Made by a program: the position numbers and the translations under genes. A DNA stretch of 29,197 nt from a virus. The notes under the pieces are model-generated. The model searched no databases and had not been told where the DNA came from. It saw nothing but the letters and a program-made list of their open reading frames with translations. The DNA lies in the IMG/VR virus record IMGVR_UViG_3300010330_000018, positions 1 through 29,197 of that record. One strand, written 5' to 3'. Numbering within the stretch: position 1 is the stretch's first letter; every line of letters begins with the position of its first letter. Shown here piece after piece: positions 19,501 to 27,537 of this stretch.

Positions 19501-21684
19501 TCCACGAATTCAACATTAGCAGGAAGCCCAATATTACATTCTTTAAAGTGGTATGATAATGATGGTCTAAGCGGTTATATTTTCAGTTTCTACAACGGAA
19601 GCAACACAACTTCTTGCGACGGGACTTTGGACTGCTCTGGACTAAGCTCCGCCCAATGTCAGGCATGTTCTCAATGTTCTTACACGGCAGAAAATTGTAG
19701 CGGAACGCCCAATTCTTGCGATTCATACTCAAGCCAAAGCGACTGCGAACTTTGCGGTTGCACTTGGAGTGGCGGGGGAGGGAGCTATAACACCTATACA
19801 CCAGACGATAATGACTTTGTCTGTACATTAAGAGCATCAGGAGGGGATTACTCTAAAATTAATGATTGGAGAAGTGCAATAGCATGCGATTTAACAGATT
19901 CCAGCACAAAGATATTCACGGTTTCAGATAGAGGTAATTATGATTCAAGTGACGATGGAAAAACGGTTACATTTTCAGGGGGAGGAACAGGAACTTTAAA
20001 ACACATAAGCACATTTAACAAAGCTTTAATCGTAAGTTGTAGTGGAACTATAAATACTGGAACTGTAACTATAAGTTCAGGACATACGTTTACAATTTCA
20101 GATACAGGGCAACAAGTAGGGGATGTTGTTTTAAGTCTTTATAACGATTGGGCAAACGGTTATGATGAAGGCAGTGCTTATATAGACATTAAAAATTTTG
20201 TGACGGATGCTAATCATAAAGTAGTGATATGGACAAACGCAAGTGCGTCTGGGACTCAAGGCCCGAACAGGCATAATGGAACTGCAGAAAGTGGATTTTT
20301 CGTTAATGAAACAGGCAGTAGTTACACTTTTGTTTTTAGAATATCTCATGTTCTTGTAGAAGGAATAGAAATTCAGCAACCTTCAAAACCTTCTATGGGA
20401 GTTTTCTATATGGATAGTGGATTAAATAATACATTTAGGAATTTACTAATACATAATGTCGGGGGAATTGTTTATCATGGGGAAGCTTCAACAATAGAAA
20501 ATTCTATAATCTACGATTTTGGAAGTTCGGGATATTCGGTTGTAAGATTCAATAAAGTTAGAAGTTGTAGCATTTTAGCAATGGGTAGTGGTAGCTATAG
20601 CAATCAAATCATAGTTCGAAATGCAGAATGTTACAATGTTCTTGTCTATAACAATAATTCTGGAACTGGTTATAATGATTATTACTCTTGCACTGGGGAT
20701 TATAATATAGGTTCAGATAGTTCTGCTCCCGGAAGTCATTCACAACACAATAAAGCGTTAAGCGATATAGATTTTGTTTCTACAACACCGGGAAGTGAGG
20801 ATTTGCACATTCAGTCCACTTCGTGTGCAAAAGATGCTGGCACGGATTTGTCGTCTTATTTCACGGATGATATAGATGCGTGCACAAGGTCAGGAACTTG
20901 GGACATAGGAGCGGACGAATATGATTGCACTGGTGGTGGAGGAGGAAGTGGTTCGTGTTCAGGAACTCCAAACTCATGTTCAATAGGAACTTGCGAGGCG
21001 ATATGCGGTTGTACTTATACTCCCGAGTCCTGCTCTAACTTAGGCTCTTGCTCTGCGTGCGGAACAGAAGGGGATTGTAGCGATTGTTCACCGGCAGGGT
21101 GCAGTTGGAGTTCGGTGGAATTTGTGAACGACTCTTGGGTATCAATGTCAGGAACAACGGACTGGTCAAACGTGACTAAAGTTGTGAATTCGACAGTAGG
21201 GGCAACAATAAAGTGGAAAGTATACGCAAATGACAGTAATGATAATTGGAATGTCTCAGATGTTTTTACTTATATAACGACAAGTGGTGGCGCTCCGTCT
21301 GTGACTTTCGATATAAATCATAACACGACCGCTAATATCATTCGTTTTGTTAATTGTTCTCCGGATTGGGCATTTTATCCTACATATCCAGAAAACCAGA
21401 CAACCAATGACGGCATCATAAATGCTACAAATGATGGAACACAAAGCGGGAATTTTGAAATCGAATATGTCGGAACATTGAATACGGGTTGGACACTATG
21501 GGCTTGTAATGCGTCAACCAACGATCCAAAAACCTCTTCTAACTGCGTACAACTTACAAACAGCTGGCAGTTAATCTGGTATAATGTAGCGGTGGATGAA
21601 CAAAAAGACATATGGTTATATGGCAATTGTAGTTATGTGACTGCTAATCCAAGAGTGGGTATAGATATGCAAGCGGTGAGTTAA
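16591..21684 (+). CDS. Giant membrane-anchored or signal-bearing spike/adhesin, 1697 aa
   Basis: The N-terminus has one hydrophobic segment (about 18-36, ITSIPVVFLLFMLLAQ) after a basic stretch, acting as signal or anchor. Domains by eye: beta-rich region (about 40-410); discoidin/F5-8C-like domain (about 415-575; SSYWDENIGNDKDG, WYITYDMGDTYTISKIRIY); Ig/FN3-like domains (about 575-990; ILVPENSTYSGIFNITWTAS); Cys-rich module 1 (about 1008-1065); right-handed beta-helix-like region (about 1067-1446, ending in GTWDIGADE); Cys-rich module 2 (about 1445-1506); C-terminal beta domain. Numerous Asn-x-Ser/Thr sites suggest glycosylation. The ATG follows GGTGAG. Likely binds the host surface or its glycans; a virus-encoded cell-surface protein is the alternative. 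Confidence 0.75.
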   Translation: MVKYRRVYYDSVKKYGLKIGITSIPVVFLLFMLLAQRGDITITGYSGDMVCAGTELDPCYAYINFTANTDIYIYPNENWTFSTNPPVRKVILQRSWRDSWRTINLSKPWNKNVKYAIKFSKGKSYQIRFIGYKYYPYDDIKWGFGDIDPVWYGDKWISPSWSKEIKEVVEYNNGTRAVVDFDNINFADIDRAGLWLGDEKKNIAGFDKSHGQIILYPKGYDKPPVNLFVRIHATKGASTYTKWLTSNKGKPYWNEKILDDGATQKELGYYTNLTYNIFTFPCSIGIRGDTHHEKWKIPINVSTPIDLDDISVEYIFAVNPDSAKKMKYVRVVGKNGSEQYRLNKLIDKSGEITHNFYFLDENNNTISFVDFEKEFNLSNSQEWKIKRVTLPNGQFVYVLSIRFSFGSLDMDEVLSLNADWTTPSSVESYSSQSSLDTASKSIDDSTSSYWDENIGNDKDGPTYEWYITYDMGDTYTISKIRIYADGDESYNPCKVGIIKVCDDPDCNGESNLLSSACSFSTKKEWQECSFTATSGRYIEVRGGIRQPFGDCVNKINYFYTQDFYEFDAYVESGDTSPPSFSNWQQQPPDLNSSSLGKLYINVTITDDSGVNESSVKFYHWINDSQYPDQPWCFLNGTAGDFEHEHTMTNTSSVFNITLHTYAYNPSTHNVHPETMRSATKYNYSLDSNNKALKVRFYNISTHPNTTFVLKPRLYRNSGNLLIYYCNSSYTTGKVYNSDYCIPIATLTSQEDTNYQNTYFYGDENSLLDGIKITSTGYIVFYAEVGSDWEVAYANIDSNSVETTGNGGTSWTNQDYSADTWLIQLNGNGLTTVGYKVYACDNVGNCDNSTVQKDTYAIHNFAPSPAPEILVPENSTYSGIFNITWTASKDPNSDPFNYSIYLYHSNNTLAAILADNNITEGTEYYTFDSTGYPNGQYYLMANATDDVGNTNFYIMPYYFTLDNNPPFWSDNSTNSTLAGSPILHSLKWYDNDGLSGYIFSFYNGSNTTSCDGTLDCSGLSSAQCQACSQCSYTAENCSGTPNSCDSYSSQSDCELCGCTWSGGGGSYNTYTPDDNDFVCTLRASGGDYSKINDWRSAIACDLTDSSTKIFTVSDRGNYDSSDDGKTVTFSGGGTGTLKHISTFNKALIVSCSGTINTGTVTISSGHTFTISDTGQQVGDVVLSLYNDWANGYDEGSAYIDIKNFVTDANHKVVIWTNASASGTQGPNRHNGTAESGFFVNETGSSYTFVFRISHVLVEGIEIQQPSKPSMGVFYMDSGLNNTFRNLLIHNVGGIVYHGEASTIENSIIYDFGSSGYSVVRFNKVRSCSILAMGSGSYSNQIIVRNAECYNVLVYNNNSGTGYNDYYSCTGDYNIGSDSSAPGSHSQHNKALSDIDFVSTTPGSEDLHIQSTSCAKDAGTDLSSYFTDDIDACTRSGTWDIGADEYDCTGGGGGSGSCSGTPNSCSIGTCEAICGCTYTPESCSNLGSCSACGTEGDCSDCSPAGCSWSSVEFVNDSWVSMSGTTDWSNVTKVVNSTVGATIKWKVYANDSNDNWNVSDVFTYITTSGGAPSVTFDINHNTTANIIRFVNCSPDWAFYPTYPENQTTNDGIINATNDGTQSGNFEIEYVGTLNTGWTLWACNASTNDPKTSSNCVQLTNSWQLIWYNVAVDEQKDIWLYGNCSYVTANPRVGIDMQAVS

Positions 21685-23535
21685 TTGCCCCTTCAACTTT
21701 ATGCCGAATTCAAAAAAACATTAGCAGAAACTATCACTTTATCAGACACGAAAATAATTAAAACAAGCATAGAGATGGCGGAGACAGCAACATTTACCGA
21801 TTCATTGGCAAAAAAGTCGCAGGCATTTTTCAGCGAAACACTTGATTTGACGGATTCGGTATATAATTTTGCTAAAATAATCATATCGGATTTAATCGAC
21901 TTTAGCGATTCGATAGCTAAGCAAGCATCTTATAAAAAAGCTTTAAGTGATTTGTTAAACTTATCCGACAGCTTAAAAAGCATAAAATCCTTACATAAGG
22001 CATTTCAAGAAACGCTTGATTTATCTGATTTCATTATTACCAAAACAACATATCAAAAAATAATTTCAAATTCCATAACTCTATCCGATCAGCATTATAT
22101 CAGCGCCCACAAAGTCATAGCCTCTACTTTAATCTTGTCTGATGTCAAAAAGTTTTTTATTAATAAAGTTCCTATTCAAGATGCTGTCAATTTAAGCGAC
22201 AGTACATCTAAAAAGCCACAGAAAGTCATGATTGATTCAATAACTATAAATGACGCACTCGAAAAAACGCTTGCCGCAGTCCGCATAATTTCCGAAACCT
22301 TGGATATAACAGATACTTTCGATAGAATTGGCACTTTTTATAGAAGCTTTAGCGACAGTATATCATTTTCTGATTCAGTGGAAAGAATAAAATCATATAT
22401 AAAAGAACTTTCTGAATCAATATCATTGTTAGATTCGGTTATAAAGACTGGAAACTTCACGCGCGTGTGGACTGAAACTATAGACATAACAGATACTGTT
22501 CCAAAGGACTTGAAAAGGGCGTATCATGAATCTATTACATTAAACGATCAAATTGAAAAAGTTTTTGGCAAGTCATTTGTATTTACAGAGACTTTGAATT
22601 TAACTGATACAACGCGAAAATTCGCAAAGCACCCTATTACAGATGCGCTCACTTTGGTCGATAGTTTAGCCAAGAAGAGTAACATTACGCTGACAGAGAG
22701 TATGAATGTTGCAGATTCTGTTATAAAAGGGGCAGGAAAGGTATTGTCAGATTTTCTCGCGCTTTCCGATTTTATTGGTTTTCAGAAGACAATTCATATT
22801 GTGTTCACGGATAGCTTTTCAATCAGTGATTTCATTGTCAAAGATACCAGCATATATTTCATTGACTCTATTTTTATTACAGATACTATACCAAAAGAGT
22901 TTCACAAAACCATTATAGAGCTAATAAATTTTGTGGATTATGCATCAAGGTACACAAAATCATTCTTATCGGACAATTTGGTTTTAATTGATGCATCATA
23001 TAAGCGTACATCAACGCAGCTTAGCGATTCTATGGCTTTGTCGGATAGCATAAAAAAGAAGCCAAGCAAATGTTTGTATGAAACAATAACACTATCTGAT
23101 TATTCAATTCGCTTTAGCAATAAAGTGATTTTGAATAGCATTAGTATAACAGACACATTCAGCAGGCAGCTAACAAAATTCATAACTCTTTCCGACACAT
23201 TAAGCTTGGCAGATTATATTCAAAAAATAAAAATACAATTGAAAGTTTTACAAGAGAAGCTAACTTTGACGGATACAATCAATAAAACACCACTCATTGA
23301 GCTACTTGATACAATCAGTTTGTTTGATTTCGCATTTATACGCCCTCCAATCGAGCTTTTCATTGAAGCAAAGAGAATCAAACCAATATTAAGCATCGTG
23401 AAATCCGAAGATATGGCTTTGGAAGCTGGAGAAGTGGCTCCAGCATTGGCATTTATGGAAAAAACCGTCGGAAAGATGATAAAAGCAAAAAAGCATAAGC
23501 CAGCTCTTGCATCCAGCGATAGAGAGGGGGTTTAA
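21685..23535 (+). CDS. Repeat protein with about 29 short ETLxLSD units, 616 aa
   Basis: Start at TTG 21685, placed by GGTGAG at 21675-21680 with the same spacing as other genes. From about residue 12 to 555 the protein is a tandem array of about 29 units of 17-21 residues. A typical unit reads SETLDLTDSVYNFAK: the consensus is (S/T)(E/D)(T/S)(L/I)xL(S/T)D(S/T) plus a basic linker. A non-repeat C-terminus (about 560-616) has IELFIEAKRIKPILSIVKSE. Regular repeats like this build fibrous or solenoid stalks, so a tail or spike shaft is likely. The last part may dock to the virion. Confidence 0.75.
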   Translation: MPLQLYAEFKKTLAETITLSDTKIIKTSIEMAETATFTDSLAKKSQAFFSETLDLTDSVYNFAKIIISDLIDFSDSIAKQASYKKALSDLLNLSDSLKSIKSLHKAFQETLDLSDFIITKTTYQKIISNSITLSDQHYISAHKVIASTLILSDVKKFFINKVPIQDAVNLSDSTSKKPQKVMIDSITINDALEKTLAAVRIISETLDITDTFDRIGTFYRSFSDSISFSDSVERIKSYIKELSESISLLDSVIKTGNFTRVWTETIDITDTVPKDLKRAYHESITLNDQIEKVFGKSFVFTETLNLTDTTRKFAKHPITDALTLVDSLAKKSNITLTESMNVADSVIKGAGKVLSDFLALSDFIGFQKTIHIVFTDSFSISDFIVKDTSIYFIDSIFITDTIPKEFHKTIIELINFVDYASRYTKSFLSDNLVLIDASYKRTSTQLSDSMALSDSIKKKPSKCLYETITLSDYSIRFSNKVILNSISITDTFSRQLTKFITLSDTLSLADYIQKIKIQLKVLQEKLTLTDTINKTPLIELLDTISLFDFAFIRPPIELFIEAKRIKPILSIVKSEDMALEAGEVAPALAFMEKTVGKMIKAKKHKPALASSDREGV

Positions 23536-23573
23536 ATATTCGAGATAAAAAAAAAGTATTAGAAGGTGATTAA

Positions 23574-24518
23574 ATGGGAATTTTATTGAGATGGAGATTG
23601 CCAGATTTGGATGAAGTGACTTATAACAAAACTGTTATTTATAGGGCGTCTTCGCAAACCGGGACTTATACACAAATTGCTGTACAGGACATTTCTGATA
23701 ATACATATTTTGACCAGAGTGGGGCTACAAGCAACTGGTATAAAATCAGGTTCAGGGGAGGCAGCGCTGGAAGTTATTTTTATTCTGATTATTCAGATGC
23801 TATGCAAGGTGGGACATGGCGCGGTTATTGTAGCCCAGATGATGTTAGGCTGTTAGCTAATTTAAGCTCAACAGATATAAGCGATTCCACTTTATATGAC
23901 ATAATTACATTTGCTATGGCCCAGTTAAATCATGAAATAAACTCAAAAATAATAGAAGAGACTGTCGAAGAAATAGATTCCACGCGCGAAAACAAAATTG
24001 ACGGGTCAAACAAAACATTTTATGTAAAAAAATCATTTGACTGGTACATCGGAGACCTCGATGATGATGGAGATGTTGATACAGATGATATAGAAGTTTA
24101 TGAATATGATAGCGATGGTAACAGAACACAGATGACAGTATCTGAAATATATCCAAATGAGGGCAAGTTTGTGCTTAGCTCGGCGCCATCGTCAGGAAGC
24201 ACATTGAAAGTTACATACACCTATGCTCCGGTATCCGAAAGCGATCCACATCCGTTATTGAGGCAAGCCTGTGCATACCTTGCCGCGTCTTTAGCCTACA
24301 CGCGCATTGAAACTGGCTATTATGAAAAATTGCAGCTTGGTAAGCTTACATTGCAAAATATGACAAGCGGATTTACAAAGCATTTTAACCAATATCAAAG
24401 GATTTTGCACTATCTCAAGACAAGGATGCTCAGGAGAACAGACGACAAGGATTTCTGGAGGAAAGAGTTTGTAACGCCTTGGACTTCAGACAAGACTGGG
24501 CGAATTGGAGTGAGATAA
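23574..24518 (+). CDS. Head-tail connector with N-terminal FN3-like and dockerin-like parts, 314 aa
   Basis: GGTGAT precedes ATG 23574. Residues about 1-78 look like a fibronectin-III-type domain (VIYRASSQTGTYTQIAV, NWYKIRFRGG). Residues about 85-130 (YCSPDDVRLLANLSSTDISD, LYDIITFAMAQLNHEI) are the helical start of a gp6-type connector that sits under the portal. Residues 161-172 (DLDDDGDVDTDD) form a perfect dockerin/EF-hand calcium loop inside the connector's insertion. The C-terminal helices (LLRQACAYLAASLAYTRIE) complete the connector fold. First gene of the neck block. Confidence 0.7.
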   Translation: MGILLRWRLPDLDEVTYNKTVIYRASSQTGTYTQIAVQDISDNTYFDQSGATSNWYKIRFRGGSAGSYFYSDYSDAMQGGTWRGYCSPDDVRLLANLSSTDISDSTLYDIITFAMAQLNHEINSKIIEETVEEIDSTRENKIDGSNKTFYVKKSFDWYIGDLDDDGDVDTDDIEVYEYDSDGNRTQMTVSEIYPNEGKFVLSSAPSSGSTLKVTYTYAPVSESDPHPLLRQACAYLAASLAYTRIETGYYEKLQLGKLTLQNMTSGFTKHFNQYQRILHYLKTRMLRRTDDKDFWRKEFVTPWTSDKTGRIGVR

Positions 24519-24519
24519 T

Positions 24520-24966
24520 ATGGTATCTGCCGTAGTTCAACAATTTAGGGATGGATTAAGGCAAATTTTTAGCAAAGCTCAGGAAACAATAACATACCAT
24601 TCAATTACGCGTGGTAGAGATGCTGATGACAATCCAATTGAATATATTACGCCATCTTCGGTTCAAGCTGTCGTGCAAATACTCAGGTTAGATGACATTA
24701 CTGAGTATGCGGGTACATTGGAAGTTGGAGATGCAATGGTGTTTTTCAAGCATGATGCAAGCGTAAGTACCGAAGACAGGATAATTCACAATGGCGTCAC
24801 CTACAGGATTATAGATGTCTTTCCTGAGATGGTTAATGGCGAAACTATTTTTTTTCAGGCGCTCTGCAAAAGGGAAAAATACAAGCCAAGTGGAGAAGCC
24901 CATTATTTGAAAACGCTTTCTGAAAGCATGGAAATGGCTGATAGCGTAAGCGGGACAATCTTATAA
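24520..24966 (+). CDS. Head-closure/neck protein, 148 aa
   Basis: GGAGTGAGATA precedes ATG 24520. The middle has the typical head-closure pattern: ITYHSITRGRDADDNP, VQAVVQILRLDDITEYAG, GDAMVFFKHDASVSTEDRI, IHNGVTYRIIDVFPEM. It should close the portal after packaging. The C-terminal tail (LKTLSESMEMADSVSG) matches one unit of the repeat protein at 21685-23535, an odd shared element. Confidence 0.65.
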   Translation: MVSAVVQQFRDGLRQIFSKAQETITYHSITRGRDADDNPIEYITPSSVQAVVQILRLDDITEYAGTLEVGDAMVFFKHDASVSTEDRIIHNGVTYRIIDVFPEMVNGETIFFQALCKREKYKPSGEAHYLKTLSESMEMADSVSGTIL

Positions 24967-25048
24967 ATTCGACTTGGGTAAATTGAATTAGAAACTGTGC
25001 CTCGCTGGAGGCTTATGCCGTTGGGCAATTAATCTCGCTGGAGATATT

Positions 25049-25516
25049 ATGGTAAGCCTGAATACGTTAGGAGACGATGCAATTACATTTTTTAGAGATG
25101 TCCTTAGGCAAAATCTTCAAGATAAGCAAAATCCTCAGCGATCGGGAAGCGAATGGATTTATAAATCCCGTCCCGCGACCAAAGAAATTGACTTGCCATT
25201 TGTCATAGTAACCGAAAATAAGGAAGAGTCGACAAGAATAACCATCGATAGGGCAAGTGTCAAATTGAGCAGTCCAGTAATTCGATTGGACATTCGCGTT
25301 TGGGCACACAAGATAAATCATAGGGATGAAATTGCCGACCAGATTGTTAAAGTGCTTAAAAACCCTGCATCTTCAGACGGCTCAAAAACTATAGCACAAA
25401 ATTATTTTGTGTTCAAGCGCTATGAAAAATATGAAGAGGACGGCAAAATTGCCGACTTTCCCGAAATATTGCGCATAAAGAGAGTGATGATAGAATTTGC
25501 TTATATAGGTGGATAA
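25049..25516 (+). CDS. Tail-completion/terminator-like protein, 155 aa
   Basis: The start at ATG 25049 follows CTCGCTGGAG; the same ten bases occur about 36 bases earlier (near 25002), in an 82-base gap. The protein (NTLGDDAITFFRDVLRQNLQ, FVIVTENKEESTRITIDR, VIRLDIRVWAHKINHRDEIA, VMIEFAYIGG) has the alpha/beta pattern and size of tail-completion or tail-terminator proteins and sits where they occur, between head closure and the gp10-like gene. The name rests on position and pattern. Confidence 0.6.
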   Translation: MVSLNTLGDDAITFFRDVLRQNLQDKQNPQRSGSEWIYKSRPATKEIDLPFVIVTENKEESTRITIDRASVKLSSPVIRLDIRVWAHKINHRDEIADQIVKVLKNPASSDGSKTIAQNYFVFKRYEKYEEDGKIADFPEILRIKRVMIEFAYIGG

Positions 25517-25517
25517 G

Positions 25518-25997
25518 ATGACGCTTACAATTAGAATAAGACTTAAAGGTATTGAAAAAATTAATAAAAGATGGAAACTGTTCAGAAAGGTAAGCCAATT
25601 AACCGTGCCAGAAGTGGACAAAATTGGCGATGCAATTACGCGAATCGCGAAACAACTAGCGCCAAAGTTCGAATATGGTCTTAGCGAGGGAATTGAATAT
25701 AGCGTTACATCCACGCATAACAAAAATTCGCTGTTAATAGAAAATAATGTAAGGTATGCTTACTTCCAAGAATCAGGTTTCACACCACATTATGCGCCAA
25801 TAACCGAATATGCGAAAAGATGGCTTGATGCTCATAGCACCGGTGCCAGTGGACATCAACCTGGAAAAAAAGGATATTTTTTCGTCAAGAAATATACACC
25901 TCACATTGATCCCGCAGTTGAGCTTGTGAGGCCTGATATTCCCCGTGTTTTAAAGGGAAAAGTTGATAGCATAATAGCAAAAATCGGAGGGATTTAA
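25518..25997 (+). CDS. HK97 gp10-like tail/neck protein, 159 aa
   Basis: ATG 25518 follows GGTGGATAAG; a GTG upstream lies within the ribosome site. The pattern (LKGIEKINKRWKLFRKVS, DAITRIAKQLAPKFEYG, YAYFQESGFTPHYAP, GYFFVKKYTPHIDPAVE, KVDSIIAKIGGI) matches gp10-type proteins: N-terminal helix, a YA..QE.G motif and a C-terminal helix ending in small residues. Normal size for the family. It should help join head and tail. Confidence 0.7.
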   Translation: MTLTIRIRLKGIEKINKRWKLFRKVSQLTVPEVDKIGDAITRIAKQLAPKFEYGLSEGIEYSVTSTHNKNSLLIENNVRYAYFQESGFTPHYAPITEYAKRWLDAHSTGASGHQPGKKGYFFVKKYTPHIDPAVELVRPDIPRVLKGKVDSIIAKIGGI

Positions 25998-26240
25998 ATG
26001 AAATATAAGGTAAAAGTGTCTAAATGGTTTTTGGAAAACAAATCAAATCCAGATGCAAAATTACCAGTAAAAGTTAACGGCAAAATAGAACTTATAGGAA
26101 AACCAGAAGACGAAGTCATAACAGATAACATACAGGGAATAGAAAATGACCCGAGATTTATTATCGAACCGGTCAAAAAGGAAAAGAAAAAAGAAGAAAA
26201 GCCAGAAAAGATTGAAATAAACAAGAAGGAGGAGATGTAA
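25998..26240 (+). CDS. Small hypothetical protein with basic/acidic tail, 80 aa
   Basis: CGGAGGGATTTAA precedes ATG 25998. Residues 1-58 (MKYKVKVSKWFLENKSNPDA, LPVKVNGKIELIGKPEDE) look like a small beta domain; residues about 59-80 are almost only Lys and Glu. The stop TAA is followed by the tail-tube ATG one base later, and the gene's own end supplies that gene's AGGAGGAGATG site, so the two are coupled. Possibly a tail assembly factor. Confidence 0.6.
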   Translation: MKYKVKVSKWFLENKSNPDAKLPVKVNGKIELIGKPEDEVITDNIQGIENDPRFIIEPVKKEKKKEEKPEKIEINKKEEM

Positions 26241-26241
26241 A

Positions 26242-26853
26242 ATGGCATTAGCAGCTGGAGCATGGAGTGAAACTGCGTTAGTAACCATAACAAAGTTGGG
26301 GAGCTCAAATGTTGAGTTTGCAGCCTTAACCGAGACAATAGACATAGATATGGGAGACAAAGACATCGACCACATAGTTAATGTTAGCGGTGGAAGAATG
26401 GTAAAGAAAACTCCACAAGACATAACAACAATAACTTTTGAGGGATACCCTCTCGATATTGATTCAACAAACGGTACAGGCGTTTCCCAAATGTTCGAAG
26501 GAGGGACATGGGGCACAACTGAACCACTTGAAGCGTCTGCAAGCCGTAGCCGTGACTTGTTCAGAATTGCAATATTGTGGACTGATGACACATCAGCAAC
26601 ATCTGCAGCTGGAGCAACTGCAACATCGACAAACTCATACAGAATTGTGTTTGCACACTGTTGGATGACAAGCATGAAGCCAAGCTTTACCGACGGAGTC
26701 CTTAAGTTTACATTTTCGTTTAAGTGTCCGGCATTCAACCCGATGGGAACAGCCAACATAAAAGAGCAGTCAGGTGACGATACTGCACTAACAACATTAA
26801 ACGATTATAGCACTTCAAATTATCCTCCAAGAGGAAGCTCTTACACATGGTGA
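26242..26853 (+). CDS. Major tail tube protein, copy 1, 203 aa
   Basis: AAGGAGGAGATG upstream is a strong ribosome site. The protein (MALAAGAWSETALVTITKLG, ALTETIDIDMGDKDIDHIV, GGRMVKKTPQDITTITFEGY, RIAILWTDD, KPSFTDGVLKFTFSFKCPAF, EQSGDDTAL) has the beta-rich layout of siphovirus-type tail tube proteins. It is paralogous to the next gene, with long identical stretches (AAGAWSETALV, ETIDIDMGDKDID). Probably forms the stacked rings of the tail. Confidence 0.7.
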   Translation: MALAAGAWSETALVTITKLGSSNVEFAALTETIDIDMGDKDIDHIVNVSGGRMVKKTPQDITTITFEGYPLDIDSTNGTGVSQMFEGGTWGTTEPLEASASRSRDLFRIAILWTDDTSATSAAGATATSTNSYRIVFAHCWMTSMKPSFTDGVLKFTFSFKCPAFNPMGTANIKEQSGDDTALTTLNDYSTSNYPPRGSSYTW

Positions 26854-26859
26854 TGAAAA

Positions 26860-27498
26860 ATGACATTAGCAGCTGGAGCATGGAGCGAGACCGCATTGGT
26901 TTCGATTGCATATTATGGAAATGGATCGCAATCTAACAATGATATGCAGTTTGCAGCATTAACCGAAACGATAGATATAGATATGGGCGACAAGGACATT
27001 GATCAAATTGTAAGTGTAGCGGGGGGTAGACTCGTGAAAAAAGTGCCCCAAGATTTAACTACAATCACTTTCGAGCTTTATCCGCTTGACATTGATGCAA
27101 AAGGTGAAACAGGGATTTCGCAGATATTTCATGACATATCATCAAACTGGGATTCTTCTGAACCGCTTGAAGTTTCGGCAACAAGAAACAGGGATTTATA
27201 CAGGATAGCAATCTTATGGACAGATGATACAAGTGTTACGACAGCCAATGGTGCAATATCTTCAGGTAACAATGCATACAGAATTATATTTGCGCACGCA
27301 TACTGTACAAGTTACAAGCCATCATTTACCGATGGTGTGCTTAAAGTAACAGCCACATTCAAAGTGCCCGCTTTCAATCCTAACGGCGTTGCAAACATTC
27401 ACGAGCAATCTACAGATGGAACTGCAACAATAAGTGCATTGAATACATACAATTCATCAAACTATAATCCAAATGGAAGCTCTGCTTACTCTTGGTAA
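26860..27498 (+). CDS. Major tail tube protein, copy 2, 212 aa
   Basis: Begins MTLAAGAWSETALVSIAYYG; only six bases separate it from copy 1. It shares the same order of motifs (ETIDIDMGDKDIDQIVSV, GGRLVKKVPQDLTTITFELY, YRIAILWTDDTS, KPSFTDGVLKVTATFKVP) but has an N-terminal insertion (YYGNGSQSNND), a changed loop around EPLEVSATRNRD and a longer Asn/Ser-rich end. Both copies keep the fold-defining parts, so both are likely functional, for instance as alternating rings or a distinct tip or top subunit. Confidence 0.7.
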   Translation: MTLAAGAWSETALVSIAYYGNGSQSNNDMQFAALTETIDIDMGDKDIDQIVSVAGGRLVKKVPQDLTTITFELYPLDIDAKGETGISQIFHDISSNWDSSEPLEVSATRNRDLYRIAILWTDDTSVTTANGAISSGNNAYRIIFAHAYCTSYKPSFTDGVLKVTATFKVPAFNPNGVANIHEQSTDGTATISALNTYNSSNYNPNGSSAYSW

Positions 27499-27537
27499 GA
27501 CACACCCCAATAGGCAAGAAAGTGAAGAGGTGAATAG

